A stretch of 64,000 nt of DNA from Paraburkholderia humisilvae (GCF_902859855.1 NZ_CADIKH010000008.1:1-64000); one strand, 5' to 3'. Positions 36,724 to 46,015 are shown, numbered from the stretch's first letter. Made by a program: numbers and translations. The notes: generated by a model not told the origin, from the letters alone.

Positions 36724-36739
36724 TTGTATGGATATACAG
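36724..36739. promoter_or_regulatory. LexA (SOS) box upstream of the UvrD-like helicase
   Basis: TTGTATGGATATACAG matches the CTGT-N8-ACAG core except for the first base. With flanks it agrees with 16 of 20 positions of TACTGTATATATATACAGTA. It ends 36 bp before the helicase start, the usual place for an SOS operator. Confidence 0.6.
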
Positions 36740-36775
36740 TATGCGTCGCCCTGACTCGTACCCCGTTCGCACGCC

Positions 36776-39040
36776 GTGCCTTCCGCCGCCGCTAACCCGT
36801 CTGCCTCTTCATCCGCGTGCGCGTCTGCTTTCGCCGCGCCCGGCGCCGATGCGTCGGGCGCCGCCGCATGGCTCGCGAAACTCAACGAACAACAGCGCGC
36901 CGCCGTCGAGCACGGCACTGACGATCTCACGCGTGCGCCCGGCGCGTTGCTGGTGATCGCCGGCGCAGGTTCCGGCAAGACCAGCACGCTCGCGCATCGC
37001 GTCGCGCATCTGATGGTGAAGGGCGCGGACCCGCACCGCATTCTGCTGCTGACGTTCTCGCGCCGTGCGGCGGAGGAAATGACGCGCCGTGTGGCGCGCA
37101 TCGCCCGCGAAGCACTCGGCGCACGCGCGGCGCTTGCGCAAGGTCTCACGTGGTCGGGCACGTTTCACAGTGTCGGCGCGCGTTTGCTGCGCGAGTACGC
37201 GGACCTGATCGGCCTCGCGCCGACGTTCACGATCAACGATCGTGAAGACTCCGCCGACCTGATGAACCTCGTGCGTCACGAACTTGGCTTTTCGGCGAAA
37301 GATCGGCGGTTTCCGTCGAAGTCGACGTGCTTTGCGATCTATTCGCGGGTCGTGAACACCGGCGCGGCGCTTCCCGACGCGCTGAATAACGCATTCCCGT
37401 GGTGCCGCGAATGGGAAGCGGACCTGCGCGTGCTGTTCGCCGCCTATGTCGACGCGAAGCAGAAGCAAAGCGTGCTCGACTACGACGATCTGTTGCTCTA
37501 CTGGTCGCATATGGCCGCCGAGCCATCGATTGCCGCGGACCTGTCGGGCCGCTTCGATCACGTGCTGGTCGATGAGTATCAAGATACGAACCGTTTGCAG
37601 GCGTCGATCCTGCTCGCGCTGAAACCCGATGGCCGTGGGCTCACGGTGGTCGGCGACGACGCGCAGTCGATCTATTCGTTTCGCGGCGCGACGGTGCGCA
37701 ATATTCTCGATTTCCCGACGCACTTCGATCCGCCCGCGACGCAGGTGACGCTCGAGCGCAACTACCGTTCGACGCAGCCGATTCTCAGCGCGTCGAATGC
37801 GGTGATCGGACTCGCCTCCGAACGCTTCACAAAGAATTTGTGGACCGACAACGCATCGGCGCAGCGGCCGCGCGTCGTCACGGTTGCCGACGATGCCGCG
37901 CAAGCGCGTTATGTTGTCGAGCAGGTGTTGGCCGCGCGCGAAGCCGGCGTGAAACTGAAGTCGCAGGCGGTGCTGTTTCGCGCGGCGCACCATAGCGCCG
38001 CACTCGAGATTGAATTGACCCGACGCAACATTCCGTTCGTCAAGTTTGGCGGACTCAAGTTTCTCGATTCCGTGCACGTGAAGGACGTGCTTGCGGTGCT
38101 GCGCTGGGCGGAAAACCCGCGCGATCGCGTGGCGGGTTTTCGCGTCGTGCAACTGCTGCCGGGCGTCGGGCCAGCGACCGCGGCGCGCGTGCTGGAGGTG
38201 GCCGCTGCGGTGGCCACCCAACCCGCCGCTCGACCGGACACGGCGGCGGGTGTCGCGGACGAATCGAGCGGCACAAGCGAGGTCGCCGGCGTGCGCGGCA
38301 CTGACGGCACTGACGGCACTCACGGCGCGGCCCACGCGCTCGCCACCTTCGCCCCGCCGGCTCGCGCGCACGAAGACTGGCCGGCCTTCGTCGCGTTGAT
38401 GTCGACGTTAGGCGAACGCACGTCGCCGTGGCCGGCCGAATTCGAACTGATCCGCCGCTGGTACGAGCCGCATCTGGAGCGCAACCACGAAGACGCCGCA
38501 GTGCGCCATGCCGACTTGCTGCAAATGGAGAGTATCGCCGGCACATACGCATCGCGCGAACGCTTCCTGACCGAACTGACGCTTGATCCGCCGGATGCGA
38601 CGAGCGGCGAGTCCGGCGTGCCGCTGCTCGACGAGGACTACCTGATCCTGTCGACCATTCACTCCGCGAAAGGGCAGGAGTGGCGCAACGTATTCGTGCT
38701 GAATGGCGTCGACGGTTGCATACCGTCAGACCTCGGCACCGGCAGCGACGAGGAAATCGACGAAGAACGGCGTCTGCTCTATGTCGCGATGACGCGTGCA
38801 AAGGAAGATTTGCATCTCGTCGTGCCGCAGCGCTTCTACGTGCACCATCAGACGCATCTCGGCGACCGGCACGTATGGGCGTCGCGCACGCGCTTCATTC
38901 CGGCGGAGCTGTTGCCGCTCTTCGACGTGTCCGCGTGGCCCCCGGCGCCCGCACCCGCCGTCCCGACCGCGCAAGGGCTTGCGGCGGCCGCGCAGGCGAA
39001 GGTCGAGATCGCGGCCAGGCTCAGGAAGATGTGGGATTGA
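36776..39040 (+). CDS. UvrD/Rep-family ATP-dependent DNA helicase
   Basis: The 754-aa superfamily 1 helicase shows motif I GAGSGKT (LLVIAGAGSGKTSTLAHRV), motif Ia LTFSRRAAEEM, motif II VDEYQDTN, motif III VGDDAQSIYSFRGA, motif IV ERNYRSTQ, motif V TIHSAKGQEW and motif VI RRLLYVAMTRAK. It unwinds DNA 3' to 5'. A 9-bp tandem repeat encodes GTDGTDGTHG in a linker near residue 510. The GTG start at 36776 leaves the LexA-like box upstream, so a damage-inducible repair role is plausible. It is shorter than UvrD II proteins with nuclease domains, and none is seen. Confidence 0.92.
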   Translation: MPSAAANPSASSSACASAFAAPGADASGAAAWLAKLNEQQRAAVEHGTDDLTRAPGALLVIAGAGSGKTSTLAHRVAHLMVKGADPHRILLLTFSRRAAEEMTRRVARIAREALGARAALAQGLTWSGTFHSVGARLLREYADLIGLAPTFTINDREDSADLMNLVRHELGFSAKDRRFPSKSTCFAIYSRVVNTGAALPDALNNAFPWCREWEADLRVLFAAYVDAKQKQSVLDYDDLLLYWSHMAAEPSIAADLSGRFDHVLVDEYQDTNRLQASILLALKPDGRGLTVVGDDAQSIYSFRGATVRNILDFPTHFDPPATQVTLERNYRSTQPILSASNAVIGLASERFTKNLWTDNASAQRPRVVTVADDAAQARYVVEQVLAAREAGVKLKSQAVLFRAAHHSAALEIELTRRNIPFVKFGGLKFLDSVHVKDVLAVLRWAENPRDRVAGFRVVQLLPGVGPATAARVLEVAAAVATQPAARPDTAAGVADESSGTSEVAGVRGTDGTDGTHGAAHALATFAPPARAHEDWPAFVALMSTLGERTSPWPAEFELIRRWYEPHLERNHEDAAVRHADLLQMESIAGTYASRERFLTELTLDPPDATSGESGVPLLDEDYLILSTIHSAKGQEWRNVFVLNGVDGCIPSDLGTGSDEEIDEERRLLYVAMTRAKEDLHLVVPQRFYVHHQTHLGDRHVWASRTRFIPAELLPLFDVSAWPPAPAPAVPTAQGLAAAAQAKVEIAARLRKMWD

Positions 39041-39208
39041 GCAGCCCGCCTGCGGGCGCGGGCCTGACGCCAGGTGCCGGATTCATGCGGGCGGGATTGC
39101 GGCCACGACCGTGGCCAAAAGTGCAACCAGGCGTGCGGCGAAAAAGCGCCGCCAAAAGTACGGCCGAGAGCACGGTCAAAAACGCAGCTAAAAACGCGGC
39201 CGCCGTCC

Positions 39209-39988
39209 CTACCGCGGCTGCCGCTGCTGCTGTTGTTGCTGCGGAGGCTGGGGACGCGGCAAGGGCATAAAGAAGTTGCGCAGCCACGCGGCAAGGCGCG
39301 TGAACACGTCGTACGGCTCCTCGACGAATATCTCCGGCTTCAGCAGGCGCAGATACTCCATGATCTGCTGCGCCTCCTGCTTCTGAAACGACCCGTGCGT
39401 AATGCCCAGGCGCAGCAGCCCGCGCAGTTCGCCGAGTTTTTCGCGCGCCGTGCTGCCGAAACTCGTTTCGCACGCAACCTTCGCTTCGTAGACGCGCTGG
39501 CGCAGCGATTCCGCGAGCCGCCATGCGGGCGTCTGCATCGATTCCTCGATCGCCTGAATGTCTTGCGCGGCGGACTTGATCTGCGCGGCGAGCGGGTCGA
39601 TCAGGCCCGGGCTGCATTGCGCCTCGTTGACAATCGCCGTCGCCCATTCGCGGCACTGTTTCGCGAGTTCCTCCGGGGTCCATTCGGAGCGCGACGCGAA
39701 TGCAAAACCGAATTCCGTCGCCTGCCGCATCAAAATCGCGACAACGTCAGGAAACTCCTTGTCGAGCGTGCGTTTGGCCCATGCGTATTGGCCGCCTTGC
39801 AGCATCCGCTGCACAGCGTGCTCGGTCAGCGGCACCATGCTGTCGAGCAGCTTGGCGCGTAGAAAATCTTCGAACGACGGTGTCGCGAACTGCGAGTCGA
39901 GCTTCTGCGAGACGCGCACGAACGCGTCGAAATCCTTGCGCAGCGAGGCGACAGTGTCGTCCTTCAGTGAAAGGGTGATTTGCCCCAT
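39209..39988 (-). CDS. Conserved-looking cytosolic protein of unknown function
   Basis: The 259-aa protein has no signal peptide or membrane segment. It looks helical, with many Leu/Ala/Glu-rich stretches (SLKDDTVASLRKDFDAFVRV, EELAKQCREWATAIVNEAQ, TAREKLGELRGLLRLGI). It ends in a Pro/Gln-rich tail (PRPQPPQQQQQQRQPR). I do not recognise a domain. Balanced codon use, a clear ATG and placement in a clean interval support a real gene. Confidence 0.6.
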   Translation of the reverse strand: MGQITLSLKDDTVASLRKDFDAFVRVSQKLDSQFATPSFEDFLRAKLLDSMVPLTEHAVQRMLQGGQYAWAKRTLDKEFPDVVAILMRQATEFGFAFASRSEWTPEELAKQCREWATAIVNEAQCSPGLIDPLAAQIKSAAQDIQAIEESMQTPAWRLAESLRQRVYEAKVACETSFGSTAREKLGELRGLLRLGITHGSFQKQEAQQIMEYLRLLKPEIFVEEPYDVFTRLAAWLRNFFMPLPRPQPPQQQQQQRQPR

Positions 39989-40083
39989 GTCGTATCCCGT
40001 TTGGTCATCCGGTGCAGCGCATCGCGTGCGCGAGAGCGGCGGTTTGCCCCCGCGAGAAGGGCGGTCGAACGATGCGCGGCACG

Positions 40084-40139
40084 GTCGAGGTCCGTTAGCC
40101 GGGGGCGCATGGGAGCTAGCCAGGCTAACGGACCTCGAC
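40084..40139. repeat. Perfect 17-bp inverted repeat downstream of azlD
   Basis: GTCGAGGTCCGTTAGCC (40084-40100) and GGCTAACGGACCTCGAC (40123-40139) are perfect inverted copies around a 22-nt centre containing GCTAGC. The repeat lies after the azlD stop and before the unknown gene on the same strand. It could terminate azlCD transcripts, but there is no T-run. No second copy was noticed in the window. Confidence 0.65.
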
Positions 40140-40185
40140 TGTTTATCGGCGGCGGGGATAGAAACTTGAGGGATTCAGGTTGCGG

Positions 40186-40509
40186 CTATTTCAGCACGAC
40201 GCCTTGCCAGACGAAAAACACCGCAAGACCGACCGCGATCGTCAGCAGCGGGCGTTTGGTCAGCGCACTGACGGCGAGCGCGGCGAGCGCGCCGACCAGT
40301 TGCGGATTGCGCCAGGTCAGCTCGGCGCCGGCGCCGTGCGGCGAGACCGCCATCGGCACGATGATCGCGGTCAGCACGGTGACCGGTACGAAGCCGAGCG
40401 CGGTGCGCACGAGCGGCGGAAACACCAGGCGATCGCCGAGCACGAACACGGTGGCGCGGATCAGCCATGTGATCGCCGCCATGCCGCCGATCAACAGCAC
40501 ATAGTTCAT
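40186..40509 (-). CDS. azlD: AzlD-type branched-chain amino acid exporter, small subunit
   Basis: The 107-aa protein has four hydrophobic segments and AzlD features (MAAITWLIRATVFVLGDRL ... ALGFVPVTVLTAIIVPMAV). With AzlC it forms a two-subunit exporter of branched-chain amino acids or their analogues. The ATG overlaps the azlC stop by 4 bp, so the subunits are translationally coupled. Confidence 0.9.
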   Translation of the reverse strand: MNYVLLIGGMAAITWLIRATVFVLGDRLVFPPLVRTALGFVPVTVLTAIIVPMAVSPHGAGAELTWRNPQLVGALAALAVSALTKRPLLTIAVGLAVFFVWQGVVLK

Positions 40510-41234
40510 TGCGACACCTCCGCGGTCGTGTGCCGCTGCGTGCGCGGTCGCGACAGGAGCACGCCGACCGCGACTCCGGCGAACACCGCGGCGAGCAGCC
40601 CGAGCTTGTACGGCCACGCCTGCCAGAAAAACGCCAGCGCGCCGGCGGTGACGGCTGCCGCGAGATAGCGCAGCGCGACGAGCTGCGGCACGACGATCGC
40701 GATAAATGTCGCGACCATCGCGAAGTCGAGGCCGAGCGACTGCAGGCCCGGGAACGCGGCGCCGAACAGCAGGCCGGCGAGCGTCCATAACTGCCAGTTC
40801 AGATACATCGACAGACCCGAGCCGAGGAAATAGTACGGGCCGACCGCGCCCGGCGGATGCAGCCGGTAGTGGGCCCATGCGACCGCGAATACCTCGTCGG
40901 TGAGCAGGCCGCCGAGCGTCCAGCGCCAGCGCGCCGGAAGATGTGCGACATAGGGCGCAAGCGTTGCGCTATACAGCATATGACGCAGGTTGACGATGAA
41001 AGTGGTGGTCCAGATCACGGCAAAGCTCGCGTGCCCGGCGATCAAGCCGAGCGCGATAAATTGCGCGGCGCCGGCAAATACGATCAGCGACATCAGTTGA
41101 CCCTGCAACGGATGCAGCGGACCGGACGTGACAAGCGTGCCGAAGATCACGCCGAACGGCGCAGCGCCGATCAGCATTGGGATCGTGTCGCGCGCGCCGG
41201 CGGTGAATGCACGAAAACGGTGGGTTGGCGTCAA
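40506..41234 (-). CDS. azlC: AzlC-type branched-chain amino acid exporter, large subunit
   Basis: The 242-aa membrane protein has about seven hydrophobic helices and AzlC signatures (IPMLIGAAPFGVIFGTL, LIVFAGAAQFIALGLI, FIVNLRHMLYSATLAPY). The start is TTG at 41234, supported by a strong GGAGGAA site 7 bp upstream. It is the large partner of AzlD, encoded directly downstream with overlap. The AraC-type gene upstream on the same strand is a candidate regulator. Confidence 0.92.
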   Translation of the reverse strand: MTPTHRFRAFTAGARDTIPMLIGAAPFGVIFGTLVTSGPLHPLQGQLMSLIVFAGAAQFIALGLIAGHASFAVIWTTTFIVNLRHMLYSATLAPYVAHLPARWRWTLGGLLTDEVFAVAWAHYRLHPPGAVGPYYFLGSGLSMYLNWQLWTLAGLLFGAAFPGLQSLGLDFAMVATFIAIVVPQLVALRYLAAAVTAGALAFFWQAWPYKLGLLAAVFAGVAVGVLLSRPRTQRHTTAEVSQ

Positions 41235-41393
41235 GCTGGTTTCCTCCAGGCAGCCAGCTTAGTGCCGACCAAGGGGACGCGCTTGTACGTTCTTGCGGTC
41301 CGGAGCGGGGTTCCGGTGCAGTTGCGGTGGGGTTGCGGCGGGTTCCGGCAGGGTTGCGAAAATGGCCCGCCCGCCGCCGCGCGTTCGCGCGAA

Positions 41394-42221
41394 TCAGGTG
41401 CCCTGCCAGCGCCCCGGCGGCACGCCGAACATGCGCCGGAAATGCCGCGTGAAGTGGCTCTGGTCGGTGAAGCCGCTGGCGGCCGCCACCTCGGTGACCG
41501 ACACGCCCGCGCGCAACGGCGCGAGCGAGCGCTGCAAACGAATCTGGTTGCGCCACGCGTGCGGCGCGAGGCCCGTTTCCCGCGAGAAGAGGCGAGCCGC
41601 ATGGAACGGCGACAACCCGACGGCGTCGGCCAGTTCCGCGAGCGTCACCGGAGCGGCCAGCGCTTCGCTGAGCCGTTCCTTCATGGTGCGCACACGTGTG
41701 TCGCCGGCGACGGATCGGGGCACGTCGGGGCGCGTGCGACCGTAGCGGACCAGCAGCGTCGACAGTGCATCGAGCATTGCCGCGTGCGCGGCGAGCGGAT
41801 CGCCGTTGGCCTCGAGCAGCCGATGTGCGTGCGACAGACGCTGAGCGAGATCGATGTCGCGAATCACATCGGCGTCAAACCACGGCACCGGCTGCGCGGC
41901 GCCCGCGATGTCCTCCGCGACCTGCTGCAAATAGTCGACCGGCGCATAGAGCACGCGGTAGCGCCAGCCTTCGTCCATCGCGCGCGAGCCGGTGTGCAGT
42001 TCGCCCGGATTGATCACGGGCACGCTGCCTGCCTCGGCGACGTGGCGCGACCCGCGATACCGATAGGTTTCCGCGCCTGCTTCGATCACCGGAATCGTGT
42101 ACGCGTCATGCCAATGCGGCGTGAATTCGTGATCGTGGTATTCGGCCGTGAGCAGGTCCGCACCGGGCAATAGCGGCGTACGCCAATAGCGGGCGGAATC
42201 GCGAAAACGGGTCGTGGTCAT
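41394..42221 (-). CDS. AraC-family regulator with cupin sensor domain
   Basis: The 275-aa protein has an N-terminal AraC-binding cupin (EFTPHWHDAYTIPVIEAGAE ... GSVPVINPGELHTG). Two helix-turn-helix motifs form the C-terminal DNA-binding domain (VTLAELADAVGLSPFHAARLF and VTEVAAASGFTDQSHFTRHFRRMFGVPPG). Adjacency to azlCD suggests it controls that exporter, as AraC proteins do in many azlCD loci. The effector is unknown. ATG at 42221 (MTTTRF) was chosen over one eight codons upstream. Confidence 0.9.
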   Translation of the reverse strand: MTTTRFRDSARYWRTPLLPGADLLTAEYHDHEFTPHWHDAYTIPVIEAGAETYRYRGSRHVAEAGSVPVINPGELHTGSRAMDEGWRYRVLYAPVDYLQQVAEDIAGAAQPVPWFDADVIRDIDLAQRLSHAHRLLEANGDPLAAHAAMLDALSTLLVRYGRTRPDVPRSVAGDTRVRTMKERLSEALAAPVTLAELADAVGLSPFHAARLFSRETGLAPHAWRNQIRLQRSLAPLRAGVSVTEVAAASGFTDQSHFTRHFRRMFGVPPGRWQGT

Positions 42222-42340
42222 CGTGCAGGTCCAGCTGAATTCCACAGTTTACCGCGTGCTTCAACTGCCAGACAGACTGCTTTCATGGGCGCGGACGGCT
42301 TTTGTTCGGATGCAGGGCGCCCGTTGGCCGTCCGCGTGCG

Positions 42341-42850
42341 TCATTTCACCGGAATTGTCGTGCCGGCGGGCATCGGCACTGCGGTGACGCTGTTTTTTGC
42401 GCTGCCGGTCGTGACCCGGTCGCTGTAGGTCAGATAGACGAGCGTATTGCGCTTTGTATCGACGACACGCACGACGTGCAACGTCTTGAAGATCAGCGAC
42501 ATCCGTTCGGTGAACACGTCGGCTTGCTGTTTCAGCGGCCCGCCCGCGAAGCGGATCGGCCCGACCTGGCGGCACGCGATCGACGCTTCGGTCGGATCTT
42601 CGGCGATGCCGAGTGTGCCCTTGATGCCGCCTGTCCGCGCGCGCGACACGTAGCAGGTGACGCCTTCGACGGCCGGGTCGTCGTATGCCTCGACAACGAC
42701 GCGATCCGACCCGGTGATGTGAAAATTGGTGTTGACGCTTGCCACTTCCTCAGCGCGCGCAGGCGGTGTGGCGAGCGCTGCGCAGATCGTCACGAGCGCG
42801 GAAAAAACCATGACGGCCGCGAACGGCGCGCGAAGCTTGGCGAGTTTCAT
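42341..42850 (-). CDS. creA: CreA family periplasmic protein
   Basis: The 169-aa protein has a signal peptide (about 1-33, ending PARAEE) and the CreA hallmarks: HITGSDRVVVEAYDDPAVEGVTCYVSRARTGG, SIACRQVGPI and LVYLTYSDR. CreA is widespread, but its role is unknown; the linked cre two-component genes of enterobacteria are absent here. The two conserved Cys (TCYVS and IACRQ) may form a disulfide. Confidence 0.88.
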   Translation of the reverse strand: MKLAKLRAPFAAVMVFSALVTICAALATPPARAEEVASVNTNFHITGSDRVVVEAYDDPAVEGVTCYVSRARTGGIKGTLGIAEDPTEASIACRQVGPIRFAGGPLKQQADVFTERMSLIFKTLHVVRVVDTKRNTLVYLTYSDRVTTGSAKNSVTAVPMPAGTTIPVK

Positions 42851-43049
42851 TGGGACACCGGAGAAAAAGCCACATCGTATACCAGCGTGGCTGCGCTTCG
42901 CGGATCGCCCGAGGGCGGGTGGTGCAGCGACAGCGGATGAAGCGGCTATGCGGATCCGGTCGGCGAAATAGGGCGCGGCATATCCATCGCGTCGTGAAGA
43001 ATCCGTAGTACATCGATCGACGAGGGCTGTGAAAAACGCAAGCACAAAG

Positions 43050-43076
43050 CAAAAGGGCTGCGCGACGCGCAGCCCT
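43050..43076 (-). terminator. Terminator downstream of tRNA-Asn
   Basis: Read on the minus strand, AGGGCTGCGC and GCGCAGCCCT form a perfect 10-bp stem with a 3-nt loop (43054-43076), followed by TTTT. It lies 7 bp beyond the CCA end of the tRNA gene. Confidence 0.88.
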
Positions 43077-43083
43077 CGATGTT

Positions 43084-43159
43084 TGGCTCCCCGACCTGGG
43101 CTCGAACCAGGGACCTACGGATTAACAGTCCGGCGCTCTACCGACTGAGCTATCGGGGA
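43084..43159 (-). tRNA. tRNA-Asn (anticodon GTT)
   Basis: The 76-nt minus-strand gene folds as a cloverleaf. The acceptor TCCCCGA pairs with TCGGGGA, the D-arm is GCTC...GAGC, and the anticodon loop is CTGTTAA with GTT. The T-arm is CCTGG-TTCGAGC-CCAGG. CCA is encoded. It has its own promoter and terminator. Confidence 0.97.
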
Positions 43160-43182
43160 ACAACAAACAGCAGAGAAGCGAA

Positions 43183-43211
43183 ATTGTATGAGGTGCTATG
43201 GGACCTGTCAA
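43183..43211 (-). promoter_or_regulatory. Promoter of tRNA-Asn
   Basis: On the minus strand a perfect TTGACA (43211-43206) and TACAAT (43188-43183) are 17 bp apart, and transcription would start about 15 bp before the mature tRNA. A strong stable-RNA promoter. Confidence 0.85.
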
Positions 43212-43297
43212 TAGCGGCGCGACGGCGGCCGGTCATCCCAATCACGCTTCGCCAGCATGGTTCGATGTCGATTCAGTGACGCCGACAGGGCGGCGTA

Positions 43298-43621
43298 TCA
43301 ACGCTCGAGCAGCGCGAGCTTTTCCTTCACATCCTTGAAATCGTCGGCTTCGGGCAGCGGCGCTTTCGTTTTCGTGATGCTCGGCCATCCCTTCGCCAGC
43401 TCCGCATTGAGCGGAGTGAAATGCTGCTGGTCGGAAGGCACGTCTTCTTCAGCGTAAATCGCGTTCACCGGGCACTCGGCCACGCACACGGCACAGTCGA
43501 TGCACTCGTCCGGGTCGATCGCGAGGAAGTTGGGACCTTCGCGAAAGCAGTCCACCGGGCACACATCGACGCAGTCGGTATAGCGGCACTTGATGCAGCT
43601 TTCGGTCACAACGTGAGTCAT
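43298..43621 (-). CDS. fdxA: Seven-iron ferredoxin (3Fe-4S/4Fe-4S) FdxA
   Basis: The 107-aa protein begins [26 protein letters not shown], with the first cluster site in which one ligand is replaced to favour 3Fe-4S. A full [12 protein letters not shown] 4Fe-4S motif follows. This is the FdxA pattern with a C-terminal extension. It carries electrons for unidentified partners. The gene is isolated. Confidence 0.94.
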   Translation of the reverse strand: MTHVVTESCIKCRYTDCVDVCPVDCFREGPNFLAIDPDECIDCAVCVAECPVNAIYAEEDVPSDQQHFTPLNAELAKGWPSITKTKAPLPEADDFKDVKEKLALLER

Positions 43622-43949
43622 TCAGGCAACTCCAGGAACGGTAGCGGTATGGGGGATATTGGGGATGGCAAGACGCCAAAAAAGCTATTGTAACGTAACG
43701 TCAACAGGCGCATGTGGCAGCGCTCCGCCGCTTTTATATCGTTTCGTGATTAGTTTATGGCTGGCGCAAACCCGTGTTGCGCCGGGCCGGGCAGGCGGTG
43801 TCCGGGCACGCGCGCTGGGTTGGGCCGGGCCGCCGGGCTCATTCGGGTAACATCCGCTTGCCTGCTTACTCGCGTGAGCGGCGCGGCATCACATTCGCAT
43901 ACACTGAACCTCGCGTTCCTCCGTTTGTTCGTGCCCGGCTTGCCACAAC
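43622..43949. other. Divergent fdxA / pncB spacer
   Basis: No gene is supported in these 328 bp. An AT-rich stretch at 43675-43700 upstream of fdxA contains minus-strand TTGACG and TACAAT, but their spacing (6 bp) excludes a joint promoter. The right half is GC-rich and featureless apart from short GC palindromes. Confidence 0.35.
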
Positions 43950-45155
43950 ATGATCATTACTTCGCTGCTCGATACCGACCTGTACAAGTTCACGATGATG
44001 CAGGTCGTGCTGCACCATTTCCCGGCGGCTAGCGTCGAGTACCGGTTTCGCTGCCGCACGCCGAACATCGACCTCGTGCCGTACATCGACGAGATCCGCG
44101 ACGAAGTGCGCAAGCTCTGCCAGTTGCGCTTCAACGACGGCGAACTCGACTACTTGCGCCGGCTGCGCTTCCTCAAAGGCGACTTCATCGACTTCCTCGG
44201 GCTCTTTCATCTGAACGAGAAGAACATTTCGATCTCACCGTCCAAAAAGGGCAACGGCGAGATCGACATTGAGATCGATGGCCCATGGCTGCATACGATC
44301 CTCTTCGAAGTACCGGTGCTCGCGATCGTCAATGAAGTGTATTTCCGCAACACGCAGCAGCAGCCGGACTACCGCGCAGGCCGCGAACGGCTCACGGACA
44401 AGATGGCGTTGCTCGGCGCGAAGCCCGAGTTCGCCGACTGCAAGATCGCCGACTACGGCACGCGCCGCCGCTTTTCGAAGCAGTGGCACGAGGAAATACT
44501 GCTCACGCTGAAGGACGGACTGCGCGAGCAGTTCGCCGGCACGAGCAACGTCTACTACGCGATGAAGCACGGCCTGACACCGCTTGGCACGATGGCGCAC
44601 GAGTATCTGCAGGCGTGCCAGGCGCTCGGGCCGCGGCTGCGCGATTCGCAGATATACGGCTTCGAGATGTGGGCGAAGGAGTATCGCGGCGACCTCGGCA
44701 TCGCGCTCTCCGACGTGTACGGCATGCAGGCGTTCCTGCGCGACTTCGACATGTACTTCTGCAAGCTCTTCGATGGCGCCCGCCACGATTCCGGCGACCC
44801 GTTCGACTGGGGCGAGCGGCTGCTCAAACACTACGAGGCGAACCGTTGCGACCCGCGCACGAAGGTGCTGGTGTTTTCCGACGCGCTCGATATTCCGAAG
44901 GTGCTGCAACTGTACGAGCGCTTTCGCGGCCGCTGCAGGCTCGCGTTCGGCGTCGGCACGAACCTGACGAACGATCTCGGCTATCAGCCGCTGCAGATCG
45001 TGATCAAGATGGTTCGCTGCAACGGCCAACCGGTCGCGAAGCTGTCCGATTCGCCAGGCAAGAACATGTGCGACGACAAGGCGTATCTCGCGTACCTGCG
45101 CCAGGTGTTCGGCATTACGCAGCTCACCGACGACGAAGCGGAATGCGGCAAGTGA
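43950..45155 (+). CDS. pncB: Nicotinate phosphoribosyltransferase
   Basis: PncB makes nicotinate mononucleotide from nicotinate and PRPP in NAD salvage. The 401-aa product has [39 protein letters not shown] with the His phosphorylated during ATP hydrolysis, [38 protein letters not shown] and [16 protein letters not shown]. All are characteristic of the bacterial PncB type. Gene context gives no further clue. Confidence 0.96.
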   Translation: MIITSLLDTDLYKFTMMQVVLHHFPAASVEYRFRCRTPNIDLVPYIDEIRDEVRKLCQLRFNDGELDYLRRLRFLKGDFIDFLGLFHLNEKNISISPSKKGNGEIDIEIDGPWLHTILFEVPVLAIVNEVYFRNTQQQPDYRAGRERLTDKMALLGAKPEFADCKIADYGTRRRFSKQWHEEILLTLKDGLREQFAGTSNVYYAMKHGLTPLGTMAHEYLQACQALGPRLRDSQIYGFEMWAKEYRGDLGIALSDVYGMQAFLRDFDMYFCKLFDGARHDSGDPFDWGERLLKHYEANRCDPRTKVLVFSDALDIPKVLQLYERFRGRCRLAFGVGTNLTNDLGYQPLQIVIKMVRCNGQPVAKLSDSPGKNMCDDKAYLAYLRQVFGITQLTDDEAECGK

Positions 45156-45298
45156 ACGCACGCGGATGCGGCGCCGGATGGCCGCACGAACCGGTACGCA
45201 ACGCGCTGGCACAGCCAGGTCGCCCGATCAGGATACGATGCCGCTCGCGGCACATTCATCGGCCGAACGGCCGGGTGTGATGCACAAGCACCGGCCGG

Positions 45299-45304
45299 TA
45301 TAAT
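45299..45304 (+). promoter_or_regulatory. Candidate -10 for lutC
   Basis: A perfect TATAAT lies 48 bp before the lutC ATG. The hexamer 17 bp upstream (TGTGAT) is a poor -35, so an activator or an extended contact may be needed. Confidence 0.4.
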
Positions 45305-45352
45305 TCGCCAGATGTCGCTTCATCGCACCAGCAACGATACGGGACTTCGCTC

Positions 45353-46015
45353 ATGGATACATCCACCGCCCGCCGCAACATCCTCGCGCGCATTCGCGCG
45401 GCGCAGGGTCGCGAGCCCGAACCGGCTGCCGGCGAGCGCGAAGCTGCGCAAAGCTATATGGCAAGCCACCCGCGCGGGCCGCGGCCACCGTTGTCGGAGG
45501 ATCTCGTCGCACACTTCGTTGAGCGTGCGCAACTGATGGCTTCCACGGTCGACACGGTCGATGCGCTGGCCGACGTTCCCGCTGCCGCCCATCGGTATCT
45601 GACCGCACAGGGGCTGCCGGTGCAGGCCATCGCGTGGCAGACGCTGCAAGCGCTGCAATGGGCCGAGGCGGGCATGACGGTCGAATTCCGCAAGCCGCAG
45701 GACGCGGACAAGGTCGGGCTCACCGGGTGTTTCTGTGCGATCGCGGAAACCGGCACGCTGGTTCTGCTGTCAGGGCCGGAAACCTACGCGTCGGCGGCGC
45801 TGCTGCCCGAAACGCATATCGCCATCGTGCCGGCGTCGCGCATCGTCGGCTGCCACGAAGATGCGTTCGACCTGATCCGCAGCGAACGCGGCGAACTGCC
45901 GCGCGCGTCGAACTTCGTGTCGGGGCCGTCGCGTACCGCCGATATTGAACAATCGGTGGTGCTCGGCGCGCATGGTCCGTATCGCGTGCACACGATCATC
46001 GTGCGCGGCGCGTAA
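45353..46015 (+). CDS. lutC: LutC/YkgG-family LUD-domain protein
   Basis: The 220-aa protein starts with the short helix STARRNILARIRAAQG and ends with the LUD domain: VGLTGCFCAIAETGTLVLLSG, LLPETHIAIVPASRIV and ASNFVSGPSRTADIEQSVVLGAHGP. LutC is the third component of the LutABC L-lactate oxidase. The lutA and lutB genes are not adjacent here, so its partners must be elsewhere. Function is inferred from family only. Confidence 0.85.
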   Translation: MDTSTARRNILARIRAAQGREPEPAAGEREAAQSYMASHPRGPRPPLSEDLVAHFVERAQLMASTVDTVDALADVPAAAHRYLTAQGLPVQAIAWQTLQALQWAEAGMTVEFRKPQDADKVGLTGCFCAIAETGTLVLLSGPETYASAALLPETHIAIVPASRIVGCHEDAFDLIRSERGELPRASNFVSGPSRTADIEQSVVLGAHGPYRVHTIIVRGA

